43,438 nucleotides of DNA from Bacteroidetes bacterium QS_8_68_28 (GCA_003022485.1 PXTS01000056.1:1-43438), one strand, 5' to 3'. Shown: positions 34,434-42,555, counted from the stretch's first letter. Program-made: numbers and translations. Notes: a model not told the origin generated them from the sequence alone.

Positions 34434-35654
34434 TTATGCTCTCACTACGCGCACGTAGCGCCGCTTGCCTACCTTTAGGACGAACGGCGCTTCCTCGGCC
34501 AGGTCGATGTAGCGGCCCGCGTCCTCGACCGCTTCGCCGTCGATGGAAACGGCGCCCTGCTCGATGAGGCGGCGGCCCTCGCTGTTGGACTCAGTGACGT
34601 CGGCGGCTTTCATCAAGTTGAGCAGGCCGATGGGCGACTCCTTCCCCGGAGAAGGGCGAAACTCCGGCATCTCGTCGGGGGTGTCGCCGGCGCGCACGGT
34701 GCGCTCGAAGTGCTCGGCGGCCTCCTCGGCGGCGGTCTCGTCGTGGTACAGCGCGGTGATGCGACGAGCGAGGCGCTCTTTGGCCTTCAGCGGGTTTTCC
34801 TCGATCTCCGCTTGCACGCGCGAGAGCTGCTTGGTCGGGATGCCGCTGACGAGCTCGGCGTAGCGATAAATTAGTTCGTCGGGGATGGACATGAGCTTTC
34901 CAAACATCTCCTCGGGCATCTCGCTGACGCCGATGAAGTTGTCCAGCGACTTGCTCATCTTTTCGCCACCGCCCGTGCCTTCGAGAATCGGCATCGTGAT
35001 GCAGACCTGCGCTTTCTGGCCGGCCTGCTCCTGGACGCGGCGCCCCACCAGCAGGTTGAACTTCTGGTCGGTGCCCCCCAGCTCCACGTCCGCCTCGATC
35101 TCGACGGAGTCCTGCGCCTGCGCGAGGGGGTAGAGAAATTCGTGCACGCCGATGGGCGCGCCTTCCGAGTAGCGCTCCTCGAAGTCGTCGCGCTCAAGCA
35201 TCCGCGCGACGGTGTACTTCGAAGCGAGGCGGATGACTCCTTCGAAGCCCATCTCGCCGAGCCAGTCGGAGTTGTAGCGGATGTCGGCCGTGTCGGGGGC
35301 GAGCACCTTCGCGGCCTGCTCGAAGTAGCTCTGGCCGTTTCGGCGCGTCTCCTCCATCGTGAGCGGCGGGCGCGTCTTCGAGCGGCCCGACGGGTCGCCG
35401 ATCATGCCGGTGAAGTCCCCGACGATCAGAAGCGCGCGGTGGCCGAGGTCCTGAAACTGCCGCAGCTTGCGCAAAACGACGGTGTGCCCCAAGTGCAGGT
35501 CCGGCCGGCTGGGGTCGCAGCCGAGCTTGACGGTCAGCGGCTGGCCGCTCTTGCGCGAGCGCTCCAACTTCTTCCGCAGCGCCTCCTCGGGCAGAATCTC
35601 GTCGGTCCCGCGCCGGATGGTCGTGAGCTGCTCCTCGACGGGCGGAAACGCCAT
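34434..35654 (-). CDS. tyrS: Tyrosyl-tRNA synthetase
   Basis: 406 aa, class I synthetase. Start ATG at 35652-35654 (MAFPPVEEQL); the upstream in-frame extension is repeat-derived (SKIQNPKSK). HIGH motif as DLHLGHTVVLRK (residues 52-63), DFTGMIGDPSGRSKTRP, the KMSKS loop as GGGEKMSKSLDNFIG, and a C-terminal S4 RNA-binding domain (TESNSEGRRLIEQGAVSIDG). The order of these elements fits the TyrZ-like type. It lies between smpB (upstream) and eboA (downstream), same strand. Confidence 0.96.
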   Translation of the reverse strand: MAFPPVEEQLTTIRRGTDEILPEEALRKKLERSRKSGQPLTVKLGCDPSRPDLHLGHTVVLRKLRQFQDLGHRALLIVGDFTGMIGDPSGRSKTRPPLTMEETRRNGQSYFEQAAKVLAPDTADIRYNSDWLGEMGFEGVIRLASKYTVARMLERDDFEERYSEGAPIGVHEFLYPLAQAQDSVEIEADVELGGTDQKFNLLVGRRVQEQAGQKAQVCITMPILEGTGGGEKMSKSLDNFIGVSEMPEEMFGKLMSIPDELIYRYAELVSGIPTKQLSRVQAEIEENPLKAKERLARRITALYHDETAAEEAAEHFERTVRAGDTPDEMPEFRPSPGKESPIGLLNLMKAADVTESNSEGRRLIEQGAVSIDGEAVEDAGRYIDLAEEAPFVLKVGKRRYVRVVRA

Positions 35655-35683
35655 TTTGGATTTTGGGTTTTGGATTTTGGATC
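35652..35683 (-). repeat. A/C-rich repeats running into the tyrS start codon
   Basis: In gene sense ATCCAAAATCCAAAACCCAA followed by AATCCAAA-ATG: four ATCCAAA-like units, the last overlapping the start codon. The same unit occurs in the DUF71 leader. No strong complementary arm was found toward the smpB stop. Confidence 0.8.
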
Positions 35684-35720
35684 GCTCGCCTCCCTCCCTT
35701 TCTCCCCCGTACTCCGGCAC

Positions 35721-36182
35721 TCAATACTGCCGCATCTCGCGTTCCATGCGGCGCTTCGTTTCGCGTTCCTTAATGGACTGGCGCTTGTCGTGCTGCTTCT
35801 TGCCCTTGCCGAGGCCGATTTTGAGCTTCGCGTAGCCGTTGCGGAAGTGAAGTTGGAGCGGCACGATGGTATAGCCGCCGCGTTCGGCCTGCTGGCCCCA
35901 CTTGGCAATCTCGCGCTTGTGCATCAGGAGCTTGCGGTTGCGGCGCGGCGCGTGGTTGAAGTGCTCCCCGCCCGGCTCGTAGGGAGCGATGTGCGCGCCG
36001 TGGAGGATCATCTCCCCGTGGCGGTCCACCGAGCAGTACGCCTGCTGGATGGAGGCGCCTTTCTCGCGGAGGGCCTTCACCTCGCTGCCTTTGAGCTGGA
36101 GGCCCGCTTCGAGGGTGTCTTCGATCTCGTACTCGTAGCGCGCCTTGCGATTGCGCGCGATCACCTTGACGCCGTCGGCCAT
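35721..36182 (-). CDS. smpB: SsrA-binding protein SmpB
   Basis: 153 aa, binds tmRNA and brings it to stalled ribosomes. Start ATG at 36180-36182 ([20 protein letters not shown]). Family motifs: [52 protein letters not shown], and the basic C-terminal tail ([20 protein letters not shown]) that mimics an anticodon stem. No tmRNA gene (ssrA) was found in the window. Confidence 0.96.
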   Translation of the reverse strand: MADGVKVIARNRKARYEYEIEDTLEAGLQLKGSEVKALREKGASIQQAYCSVDRHGEMILHGAHIAPYEPGGEHFNHAPRRNRKLLMHKREIAKWGQQAERGGYTIVPLQLHFRNGYAKLKIGLGKGKKQHDKRQSIKERETKRRMEREMRQY

Positions 36183-36262
36183 AGCGCTTTGCGTTGCTTG
36201 CGCGGTTGAAGGTCGAAGGGGTTTCCTCGCCGGCGCGCTGCTCTTTCGGATGCGTCTCTCTG

Positions 36263-37126
36263 TTACGTCTCCCCCCTCACCCATTGCTCCTCTCCTCGCT
36301 CCTCTTCCTCCGCTTCGGGCAAGGGGGCGAAGGAGAGGTCCGGCACGTGGCCGATCACGTCATCGTAGAAGAGATAGTGCTTCAGCTCGGTGAGGCTGGC
36401 GACGGCCAGGTCATCGAAGCGCAGGCGCAAGTCCTCGGCAAAGAACTCTTCGAGAAGCGGGTGCTCGGCCTGCTCGACCCAGTTGGGGCGCCGCTCCTCG
36501 GCGGCGTGGAGGCGGTCGCGCAGGGCGGCGGTCGTGTCGGCGCCCAGGGTGTCCTCGCGGGTGACGAAGAGACCCCATACCATCGGGTACTTCGCCAGCT
36601 CGAACCACTCCTGGCCGAGGTCCATCACCAACCCCCCCCCACCGAGACGGCCGAGGTCTGGCAGCGCGCCGAGGGCGGTGGAGGTGAGCAGGGCGGCATT
36701 TTCGTCGCCGCGAAGCAGGTCCAGCGGGTCGTCGGGGGCGTCGTAGGGCACCGCTTCGGCACCGAGCTGGTAGTGCTCGCGCAACGCCACGGTGGCAACG
36801 AACTGCTCCTGCACGGCGCGCCGGTCACAGGCAAGGGTCAGTTCGCGGCTTTCGAGTCCCTCTTTGAGCACGACGCGCGCGAAGGGGTACTTCCACGACG
36901 AGACGGCCACGTCGGGGATCACGTCGAAGCCCTCGGCCCCCTGAAGGACCATCGTAGTGGGCACGAGGGCGACGTCCACCTGCTGCTTGAGAAGGGCCGC
37001 CGCGCAGGCTTCCGGGCGCAGGCGGCGCACTTGGGCGTTGTGGTCGCCCGCTTGATGGTCGCCCGCCTGCGTGAGCCCGCTGGCGGCGGCCTCGGCCATC
37101 GGCGCGTCCCAGATTGCGAGTTTCAT
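36263..37126 (-). CDS. MqnA-like protein (menaquinone futalosine pathway, chorismate dehydratase family)
   Basis: 287 aa, periplasmic-binding-protein fold shared by MqnA and MqnD. Features: [20 protein letters not shown] (family DIALVP segment), a glycine-rich [20 protein letters not shown], and [14 protein letters not shown], which resemble the LGEEW...LPFVFAVW part of MqnA. The sequence is diverged, so I call it MqnA-like, not mqnA. Ends with an acidic tail ([15 protein letters not shown]). It lies between rplS and smpB on the same strand; no other mqn gene is in the window. A substrate-binding protein of another pathway is the alternative. Confidence 0.6.
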   Translation of the reverse strand: MKLAIWDAPMAEAAASGLTQAGDHQAGDHNAQVRRLRPEACAAALLKQQVDVALVPTTMVLQGAEGFDVIPDVAVSSWKYPFARVVLKEGLESRELTLACDRRAVQEQFVATVALREHYQLGAEAVPYDAPDDPLDLLRGDENAALLTSTALGALPDLGRLGGGGLVMDLGQEWFELAKYPMVWGLFVTREDTLGADTTAALRDRLHAAEERRPNWVEQAEHPLLEEFFAEDLRLRFDDLAVASLTELKHYLFYDDVIGHVPDLSFAPLPEAEEEERGEEQWVRGET

Positions 37127-37220
37127 AGACGGTTAGCGGTCCGCGTTCAGTAGTCCGCGCAGCCTCTCGGCCAGCACCGAAGCAGGGAGATGACCTCCGG
37201 TAGCTGGGGGCTGACCGCTC
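37127..37220 (-). repeat. Spacer with complementary short arms between rplS and the MqnA-like gene
   Basis: In gene sense the rplS stop is followed by GAGCGGTCAGCCCCCAGCTA, and the next start is preceded by GGACCGCTAACCGTCT. AGCGGTC of the first pairs with GACCGCT of the second. Same stop-to-start layout, weaker than the best examples. Confidence 0.5.
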
Positions 37221-37574
37221 TCAGGACGCGCTCTCTTTGACGCGGGCACTCTTGCCGCGACGCTCGCGCAGGTAGTTGAGCTTGGAGCGGCGCACCTTGC
37301 CCCGGCGCACCACCTCGATCTCGTCGATGCGCGGAGAGTGAAGCGGGAAGATGCGCTCCACCCCGATGCCGCCGACGGACGTTTTGCGCACGGTGAACAT
37401 GCGGCCGGCCCCGCTCCCGCTGAAGCCCAGCACGGTGCCCTCGAAGCGCTGCGTACGCTCTTTGTCGCCCTCGACCACGCGCACCTCCACGCCGACAGTG
37501 TCGCCGGGGGAAAAGTCGGGGTGATCTTCGCGGAATTGCGTGGCTTCGACGAGCGTAAGGGGATCGACGGGCAT
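37221..37574 (-). CDS. rplS: 50S ribosomal protein L19
   Basis: 117 aa. [20 protein letters not shown], then [40 protein letters not shown] and [13 protein letters not shown]-like ([20 protein letters not shown]), and the [20 protein letters not shown] end typical of L19. Last of the row ffh-rpsP-rimM-trmD-rplS, the standard order in bacteria. Confidence 0.98.
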   Translation of the reverse strand: MPVDPLTLVEATQFREDHPDFSPGDTVGVEVRVVEGDKERTQRFEGTVLGFSGSGAGRMFTVRKTSVGGIGVERIFPLHSPRIDEIEVVRRGKVRRSKLNYLRERRGKSARVKESAS

Positions 37575-37706
37575 AGGAGCCGCACCTCAGGGCGGGTATG
37601 GGGGTGGGAAAAGGCGGGCGCGCAACCGCGCAAGGGCACAGAATAGCGCAAGACGCAACGGGGAGGTACGGTGCTGCGGCAGGCAGGTTGCCCCCCGAAG
37701 GCACCT

Positions 37707-38444
37707 TCACGCAGTCTTGTCGCCGTCTGGCGCGCTGCTGGGGGCTTCTTCGTCCAGCTTCTCGCTTTCGTCCAGCAAGTCGGGGCGGCGGGCGCGGGTG
37801 CGGCGCACGCTCTCATCAAAGCGCCACCGGCGGATGCGCTCATGGTCGCCGGAGCGCAGGACTTCCGGCACGTCCATCCCGCGAAAAGAGGCCGGGCGCG
37901 TGTAGACGGGGGCGCCCAGGAGGTCGTCTTGGAACGAATCGGTGAGGGCGGAGCGCGCGTCCCCCAGCGCGCCGGGCTGGAGGCGCACGAGCGCGTCGAT
38001 CAAGACGAGCGCAGGCAGCTCGCCGCCGCTCAAGACATAATCGCCGATGGAAACCTCGCGCGTGATCCAGCGCCGGCGCACGCGTTCGTCGATGCCTTTG
38101 TATCGCCCGGTCACGAGAACGATATACTCCTTGCGTGAGAGTTGGTTGGCGCTTTTTTGCGTGAAGCGCTCACCGTCGGGGGTGAGATAGATCACGTCGT
38201 CGGGCACGCCGTGCTTGTCCTCGAGAGCTTCGAGGCAGCGCACCAGCGGGCCGGGCTTGAGCACCATCCCCCCCCCGCCCCCGAAGGGATAGTCGTCGAT
38301 CTGGTCCTGTGGGTCCTCGGCAGAGGCGCGCAGGTCATGCACGCGCACCGTGGCGGTGTCCTCTTCGAGCGCGCGGCCCAGCACGCCGCTTTCCAGCGGC
38401 CCGCGCACGACCTCCGGCAACGCGGTAACGAGATCGACGGTCAT
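37707..38444 (-). CDS. trmD: tRNA (guanine-N1-)-methyltransferase
   Basis: 245 aa, methylates G37 of tRNAs with a SPOUT trefoil-knot fold. Start ATG at 38442-38444 ([20 protein letters not shown]); a longer in-frame extension ([17 protein letters not shown]) is encoded by the repeat spacer. Motifs: [35 protein letters not shown], then the knot [20 protein letters not shown] and [16 protein letters not shown]. The start codon overlaps the end of an inverted repeat. The 132 bp to rplS have no gene. Confidence 0.97.
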   Translation of the reverse strand: MTVDLVTALPEVVRGPLESGVLGRALEEDTATVRVHDLRASAEDPQDQIDDYPFGGGGGMVLKPGPLVRCLEALEDKHGVPDDVIYLTPDGERFTQKSANQLSRKEYIVLVTGRYKGIDERVRRRWITREVSIGDYVLSGGELPALVLIDALVRLQPGALGDARSALTDSFQDDLLGAPVYTRPASFRGMDVPEVLRSGDHERIRRWRFDESVRRTRARRPDLLDESEKLDEEAPSSAPDGDKTA

Positions 38445-38522
38445 TGCAAATGGCGTATTGAAAATTTCAGATTGTTGTCGGCCGGCGGGCCAATTTCCGA
38501 AATTCAATCTTCAATTTGCAAT
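38443..38522 (-). repeat. 80-bp inverted repeat spanning rimM stop to trmD start
   Basis: ATTGCAAAT (38443-38451) and ATTTGCAAT (38514-38522) are exact inverted copies at the two ends; inside, further blocks such as GTATTGAAAATTTCAGATTG pair imperfectly with CGAAATTCAATCTTCAA, and GGCC/GGCC in the centre can close the loop. One end touches the rimM TGA and the other includes the trmD ATG. It is the most AT-rich member of the class in the window. Confidence 0.85.
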
Positions 38523-38523
38523 A

Positions 38524-39099
38524 TCAAAACATTCCTTCGATGGGCCGGACGACGAGGCGGTCGTTTTCGAGGTCTACCTCGCGCACGAACTTCTCGACGC
38601 TGGGAATCATCGCCGGGTCGCCGTCTTCGCCTTCGCGCGCGACGATGAATACATCGTGCGCGGGAGCTTGCTCGACCCCCTCGACGGTGCCGAGCCGCCG
38701 GCCCTCCTCGGTCACGACCGCCAGCCCGACGAGGTCGTGGATGAAGGCTTCGTCCTCGCCCAGCGGCGGCAGGTCGTCTTTGGCGGCGTAGACCTGCTGG
38801 CGTCGCAGCGCCTCAGCGGCGGCGCGGTCGTCTACGCCGTCGAGCTTGAGCAGGACGAGCGGGCCGCGCTTGGTGGTCTGGTGCCGCACGCCCTTGACGC
38901 GGCGCGGCGCGGCTTGGCCGGGCGTACGGCCCAGGTAGACGCGCTCCAGCGGCTCGAAACGGGCCGGGTCGTCGGTTTCGGGGGCGACCTTGGCCTCGCC
39001 GTCGTTGGCATGCGCCTTGAGGACGCGGCCGATCAGCAGGAGGTCGTCCGGAGCAGTCGCGGGGCCGGGCGCGTCGTCAGGGGCGTTGGATCCGGGCAC
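38524..39099 (-). CDS. rimM: Ribosome maturation factor RimM
   Basis: 191 aa, assists 30S head assembly by binding S19. N-terminal RimM domain: LLLIGRVLKAHANDGEAKVA, RVYLGRTPGQAAPRRV and GPLVLLKLDGVDDRAAAEAL; C-terminal PRC-barrel: EAFIHDLVGLAVVTEEGRRL, GTVEGVEQAPAHDVFIV and the end AMIPSVEKFVREVDLENDRL. The usual KxxGIxGE-like first motif reads KAHANDGEAKV, a little diverged. ATG start. It lies between rpsP and trmD. The upstream 120-bp gap contains a hairpin. Confidence 0.94.
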   Translation of the reverse strand: MPGSNAPDDAPGPATAPDDLLLIGRVLKAHANDGEAKVAPETDDPARFEPLERVYLGRTPGQAAPRRVKGVRHQTTKRGPLVLLKLDGVDDRAAAEALRRQQVYAAKDDLPPLGEDEAFIHDLVGLAVVTEEGRRLGTVEGVEQAPAHDVFIVAREGEDGDPAMIPSVEKFVREVDLENDRLVVRPIEGMF

Positions 39100-39157
39100 G
39101 GCGCTGGGGGCTTGGCGGCGGGCACCGACTGGGCGGGGGGCGTGGACGGAGGCGGCA

Positions 39158-39180
39158 GGGCACGGACGGGATTCGTGCCC
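39158..39180. repeat. Hairpin in the rpsP-rimM gap
   Basis: GGGCACG (39158-39164) and CGTGCCC (39174-39180) form a perfect 7-bp stem with a 9-nt loop. No U-tract follows on either strand. Possibly a decayed REP-like palindrome of the GGGCACGGC kind also seen at 27009. Confidence 0.5.
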
Positions 39181-39219
39181 TCACGTACGGTCCGCGCGGG
39201 GGGCCGGGACGCCGGGGTG

Positions 39220-39939
39220 TCAGGACGCTTTGTCGTCGTCTTCGTCAGCCGTCTCTTCGGCACCGGCAGCCTTCTCTTCGTCAGCAGCGGCCTGCGCTTC
39301 TTTGCCGTCCCCATCGGCGGAGGCTTCCGCCTCCTCGGCGTCGGCTGCTTCGGCGTCAGTTGCTTCGGCATCCTCGGCGCGGGCTTCGGCCTGCTCGTCA
39401 GCTTCGTCGCTTTCCTCGGCAGCGGGGTCCTCCGCTTCTTTTGCTTCAGTGGCGGCCTGTTTTTCTTGCTCTTCTTCGGCCTCGCGGCGTTTGCGCTCTT
39501 CCTCTTTTTTCTTGCGCTCCTCCTCGGCTTCGAGCTCGGCCACGCGCTCGCGCTCGGCTTCGAGGGCCTGCTTGCGGCGCTCCTCGGCGGTGAGGCTGAC
39601 CTCCTCGCCCGCGCCCTCGCCATGCTTCTCGCGGTGCTCGCTGACGGCCTCGCGGATCTCTTCGGTCTCCTTGCCCTGGCGGCGCAGGTCAAGCGCCAGC
39701 ATGAGGCCGCGCTTCGAAAGCATCGAACGCACTGTGTCGCTCGGCTGCGCGCCCTGCTCGAGCCAGTGCATCACACGCTGTTCGTCGAGCTCGGTGCGCG
39801 AGGGTTGTTCGAGCGGGTAGTAGCGGCCCAGATCTTCGATGTAGCGCCCGTCGCGGGCGCGGCGGTTGTCGGCGGCGACGACGGCCCAGACGGGGTGCTT
39901 GCGGCGGCCGATGCGGCGAAGGCGGAGGGTGACTGGCAC
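39220..39939 (-). CDS. rpsP: 30S ribosomal protein S16 with a long acidic C-terminal extension
   Basis: 239 aa, GTG start at 39937-39939. S16 proper is residues 1-90: MPVTLRLRRIGRRKHPVWAV, ADNRRARDGRYIEDLGRYYP and RVMHWLEQGAQPSDTVRSML. The following 150 residues are a coiled-coil-like, then strongly acidic low-complexity tail (ELEAEEERKKKEEERKRREA, later repeats such as AEATDAEAADAEEAEASADG). S16 in most bacteria is 80-120 aa. Long acidic tails on ribosomal proteins occur in salt-adapted Rhodothermota. Preceded by A/C-rich repeats. Confidence 0.96.
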   Translation of the reverse strand: MPVTLRLRRIGRRKHPVWAVVAADNRRARDGRYIEDLGRYYPLEQPSRTELDEQRVMHWLEQGAQPSDTVRSMLSKRGLMLALDLRRQGKETEEIREAVSEHREKHGEGAGEEVSLTAEERRKQALEAERERVAELEAEEERKKKEEERKRREAEEEQEKQAATEAKEAEDPAAEESDEADEQAEARAEDAEATDAEAADAEEAEASADGDGKEAQAAADEEKAAGAEETADEDDDKAS

Positions 39940-40083
39940 GGTGTTTTGGTTTCGGGGGTTGAGGTTTCGAGTTCGGGTTTAGGTTGTTTACGGGAACGGG
40001 CGGGGCTCGCCAAGTCCTTGCGGTCGGGGGCGACCACGGAGAGCAACCACGGGGGCGCGTGGCGGGGCGACCAAGGGGGCGCC
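39940..40083 (-). repeat. rpsP leader: A/C-rich heptads plus GGGGCGACC-type repeats
   Basis: In gene sense CCTAAACCCGAACTCGAAAC followed by CTCAACCCCCGAAACC runs to within 9 bp of the rpsP GTG (39948-39985). Farther upstream (40020-40083) the plus strand carries several GGGGCGACCA and GGGGGCG copies separated by ACCACG, in direct tandem arrangement, next to the ffh stop. Ribosomal leader regulation is possible but nothing specific is visible. Confidence 0.6.
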
Positions 40084-40097
40084 CTTACGAATTGGCG

Positions 40098-41513
40098 TCA
40101 GCGGCCGAAGGGGTTCTGGCCGGGCGGGCCGCCGCGTCCGCGGCCTCCACCGCCCCCGCCAGTGAGCTGGCCCATCAGGTCCTGCATGTTCACGTCTTGG
40201 CCGTCGCCCGTGAGCTTGGACATCTTTTTCATCATGCCCTTCATTTCGTCGAACTGCTTGATGAGCTGGTTCACGTCGCGCACCTCCGTCCCGCTGCCTT
40301 TGGCGATGCGGCGGCGGCGCGTGCCGTTGAGGATCTGCGGGTGGGAGCGCTCCTCCGGCGTCATCGACTGGATGATCGCCTCGATGTGCTTGAAGGCGTC
40401 GTCGTCCACGTCGAGGTCGCGGATCTGCTTGCCCATGCCGGGAATCATCCCCAGCAGCTCCTTGAGCGACCCCATGTTCTGGATCTTCTGGAGTTGGTCG
40501 TAGAAGTCTTGCAGGTCGAACTGATCGCTGCGGATCTTCTGCTGCAGGCGCTCGGCCTGGCGCTCGTCGTACTCCTCCTGCGCGCGCTCCACAAAGCTGA
40601 CCACGTCGCCCATCCCCAGAATGCGCTGCGCCATGCGCTCGGGGTAAAACTCCGTCATCGCGTCGAGCTGCTCGCCGGTGGAGGCGAACTTGATGGGCTT
40701 CTCGACGACGGAGCGAATCGAGAGGGCCGCCCCGCCGCGCGTGTCGCCGTCGAGCTTGGTGAGAACGACGCCCTCGTAGTCGAGACGCTCGTTGAACTCC
40801 TTGGCGGTATTGACCGCGTCCTGGCCCGTCATCGAATCGACCACGAAAAGCGTCTCGTCGGGATCCGTCTTCGCCTTGATGTCGGAGACTTCCTGCATCA
40901 TCTGCTCGTCGATGTGCATCCGACCCGCCGTGTCGATGATCACGATGTCGCGGGCTTTCTTGCGGGCGTAGGTCTTGGCTTCCTTCGCCACGCGCACGGC
41001 ATCTTTTTCGGGCACGCCCTCGTCATCGCGAATCGAGAAGACGGGAACGTTGATCTCGGAGGCAAGCTTTTCGAGCTGGTCGACGGCCGCCGGGCGGTAC
41101 ACGTCCGCCGCCGCGAGGATCGGGGAGCGTCCCTTGCGGCGAAAGTGGCGGGCGAGCTTGGCACAAAACGTGGTTTTTCCCGACCCTTGCAACCCGGCGA
41201 TGAGGAGAACCGACGGCGGGATCTGCGAGAGATTGACGCCTTCGTGCTCCCCGCCCAGGAAGTGGGTCAGCTCGTCGTTGACGATCTTGGTAAGCTGCTG
41301 GCCGGGCGTGACGCTGGTGAGGACGTCCTCGCCGGTGGCCTTCTCGCGCACGCGGTCGGTGAAGTCGCGCGCCACGTCGTAGTTCACGTCCGCGTCCAGG
41401 AGCGCACGGCGGATCTCGCGCATCGTCTCGGCGATGTTGAGGTCGTTGATGCGCCCCTGGCCGGTGGCCGTCTGGAGCGCGCCCTCGAGCTTGTCGGAGA
41501 GGCTTTCGAACAT
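40098..41513 (-). CDS. ffh: Signal recognition particle protein Ffh (SRP54)
   Basis: 471 aa, binds 4.5S RNA and signal peptides of nascent membrane proteins. Start ATG at 41511-41513 (MFESLSDKLEGALQTATGQG). N domain to about residue 90, G domain with VLLIAGLQGSGKTTFCAKLA, AADVYRPAAVDQL, IVIIDTAGRMHIDEQM, VLTKLDGDTRGGAALSI and KFASTGEQLDAMTEFYPERM, then the Met-rich M domain (QNMGSLKELLGMIPGMGKQI, KGMMKKMSKL) and a Gly-rich tail (GGGGGGRGRGG). First of the ffh-rpsP-rimM-trmD-rplS row. Confidence 0.98.
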   Translation of the reverse strand: MFESLSDKLEGALQTATGQGRINDLNIAETMREIRRALLDADVNYDVARDFTDRVREKATGEDVLTSVTPGQQLTKIVNDELTHFLGGEHEGVNLSQIPPSVLLIAGLQGSGKTTFCAKLARHFRRKGRSPILAAADVYRPAAVDQLEKLASEINVPVFSIRDDEGVPEKDAVRVAKEAKTYARKKARDIVIIDTAGRMHIDEQMMQEVSDIKAKTDPDETLFVVDSMTGQDAVNTAKEFNERLDYEGVVLTKLDGDTRGGAALSIRSVVEKPIKFASTGEQLDAMTEFYPERMAQRILGMGDVVSFVERAQEEYDERQAERLQQKIRSDQFDLQDFYDQLQKIQNMGSLKELLGMIPGMGKQIRDLDVDDDAFKHIEAIIQSMTPEERSHPQILNGTRRRRIAKGSGTEVRDVNQLIKQFDEMKGMMKKMSKLTGDGQDVNMQDLMGQLTGGGGGGRGRGGPPGQNPFGR

Positions 41514-41545
41514 TTGGTGGTTAGGGATTGGTTTTTGGTCGCCGC
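41514..41545 (-). repeat. A/C-rich repeats running into the ffh start codon
   Basis: In gene sense ACCAAAAACCAATCCCTAAC then CACCAA-ATG; no Shine-Dalgarno sequence. No complementary arm was found in the 136 bp to the CMD fragment. Confidence 0.6.
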
Positions 41546-41649
41546 CAAGCACAAAAGCTCGGGACGCGCGCGGCGTGCATCCGGCCGTGCGCGCCAAAAA
41601 TCACATCTCGATTCAATCGCCGCCGCGCGCGCCGCTTTCGGAAGGTCCC

Positions 41650-41813
41650 CCGTCTGCCGTCCTCGTAGGCCGCGTCGTCGAGGCGGAAGAACCACTTGAT
41701 TCCGCGATGGTCCTTTCCCCAACAAGAGACACTTTCCCCAAGAGGCACTGGTTCATCCGGCTCCTGTACGCTTCGAACTCGTCGATTCGATCCGTGGAAC
41801 CCTTGTTTTTCAT
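41650..41813 (-). pseudogene. Carboxymuconolactone decarboxylase-like protein, N-terminal fragment with frameshift
   Basis: From the ATG at 41811-41813 the frame reads MKNKGSTDRIDEFEAYRSRM and NQCLLG, then another frame continues DHRGIKWFFRLDDAAYEDG. Together they look like the start of AhpD/carboxymuconolactone-decarboxylase proteins (EAYRxRMN ... IKRFFNLDxxAYxDG). The CxxC active-site part is absent and the sequence then loses similarity before ffh. A 10-bp direct repeat (CTTTCCCCAA at 41713-41722 and 41732-41741) lies at the frame break. Divergent from the cyclo-ligase gene, 58 bp apart. Confidence 0.6.
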
Positions 41814-41871
41814 AGGCGATTCGCTGGGGGGCGTTCTGGCCTTGTAGCTTTTCAGTGTTCTGGTCTCTCGG

Positions 41872-42456
41872 ATGAGTGCGAAGCCCCTGCAGAAGGAAGC
41901 GTTGCGCGAGCGGTTTGCGACGTACCGCGAAGGGCTTTCGGAGCGCGAATACCGCCGGCGGAGCATGCAGGTCATCGAACGGCTCGCGGCGTTGCCAGAG
42001 CTCGCGGCGGCGTCGGTCGTGCATTGCTACTGGCCGCTCCCCAAACGCGGCGAGCTCGACCCACGCTCGCTCGTCCGCTCGCTCCACGCCGAGGGATGCA
42101 CCGTCGCGCTACCCGTGGTCGCGTCTTTCGGCGAAGGCTCCCCGGCAATGACGGCGCGGCGCTACGACGGCCCCGGCTGCCTACGCGAGAACCGCTGGGG
42201 GCTTGCCGAACCCGCCGGCACCGAGGCCGTTCCGCCCGAAACGCTCGACGCGGTGGTTGTGCCGGCCTTCGGGGCGGGGCGAAATGGGCACCGCGTCGGC
42301 CACGGGCGGGGGTTCTACGACGCCTTTCTGGAAAAAGCGAGCGCACCGGCGTGCTGCCCCGTCTACGACGCCTGCCTGGTCGGGCGCGTCCCCGCCGAGC
42401 CGCACGACGTGCCGATGGACGTGCTCGTGACCGAGTCGGAGACGGTGCGCCCCTGA
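41872..42456 (+). CDS. 5-formyltetrahydrofolate cyclo-ligase
   Basis: 194 aa. Converts 5-formyl-THF to 5,10-methenyl-THF using ATP. Motifs: KEALRERFATYREGLSEREY with the early Lys/Arg, VVHCYWPLPKRGELDP, and the nucleotide/Mg site VVVPAFGAGRNGHRVGHGRG followed by FYDAFL (family GxRxGxGxGYYD, here with RV in place of RL and Phe in place of Tyr). ATG start at 41872. Often named ygfA or fthC. The next 99 bp before the PspC gene show no gene. Confidence 0.92.
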   Translation: MSAKPLQKEALRERFATYREGLSEREYRRRSMQVIERLAALPELAAASVVHCYWPLPKRGELDPRSLVRSLHAEGCTVALPVVASFGEGSPAMTARRYDGPGCLRENRWGLAEPAGTEAVPPETLDAVVVPAFGAGRNGHRVGHGRGFYDAFLEKASAPACCPVYDACLVGRVPAEPHDVPMDVLVTESETVRP

Positions 42457-42555
42457 CGCAGGAGGCCCCAGCATCGCTTCGCTCGTAACATCGCGCGGCT
42501 TCGAGCGTAGCATGACTCACAGCAGCTTTCCTTCTCGGAATAGCCCGCGCCCGTC

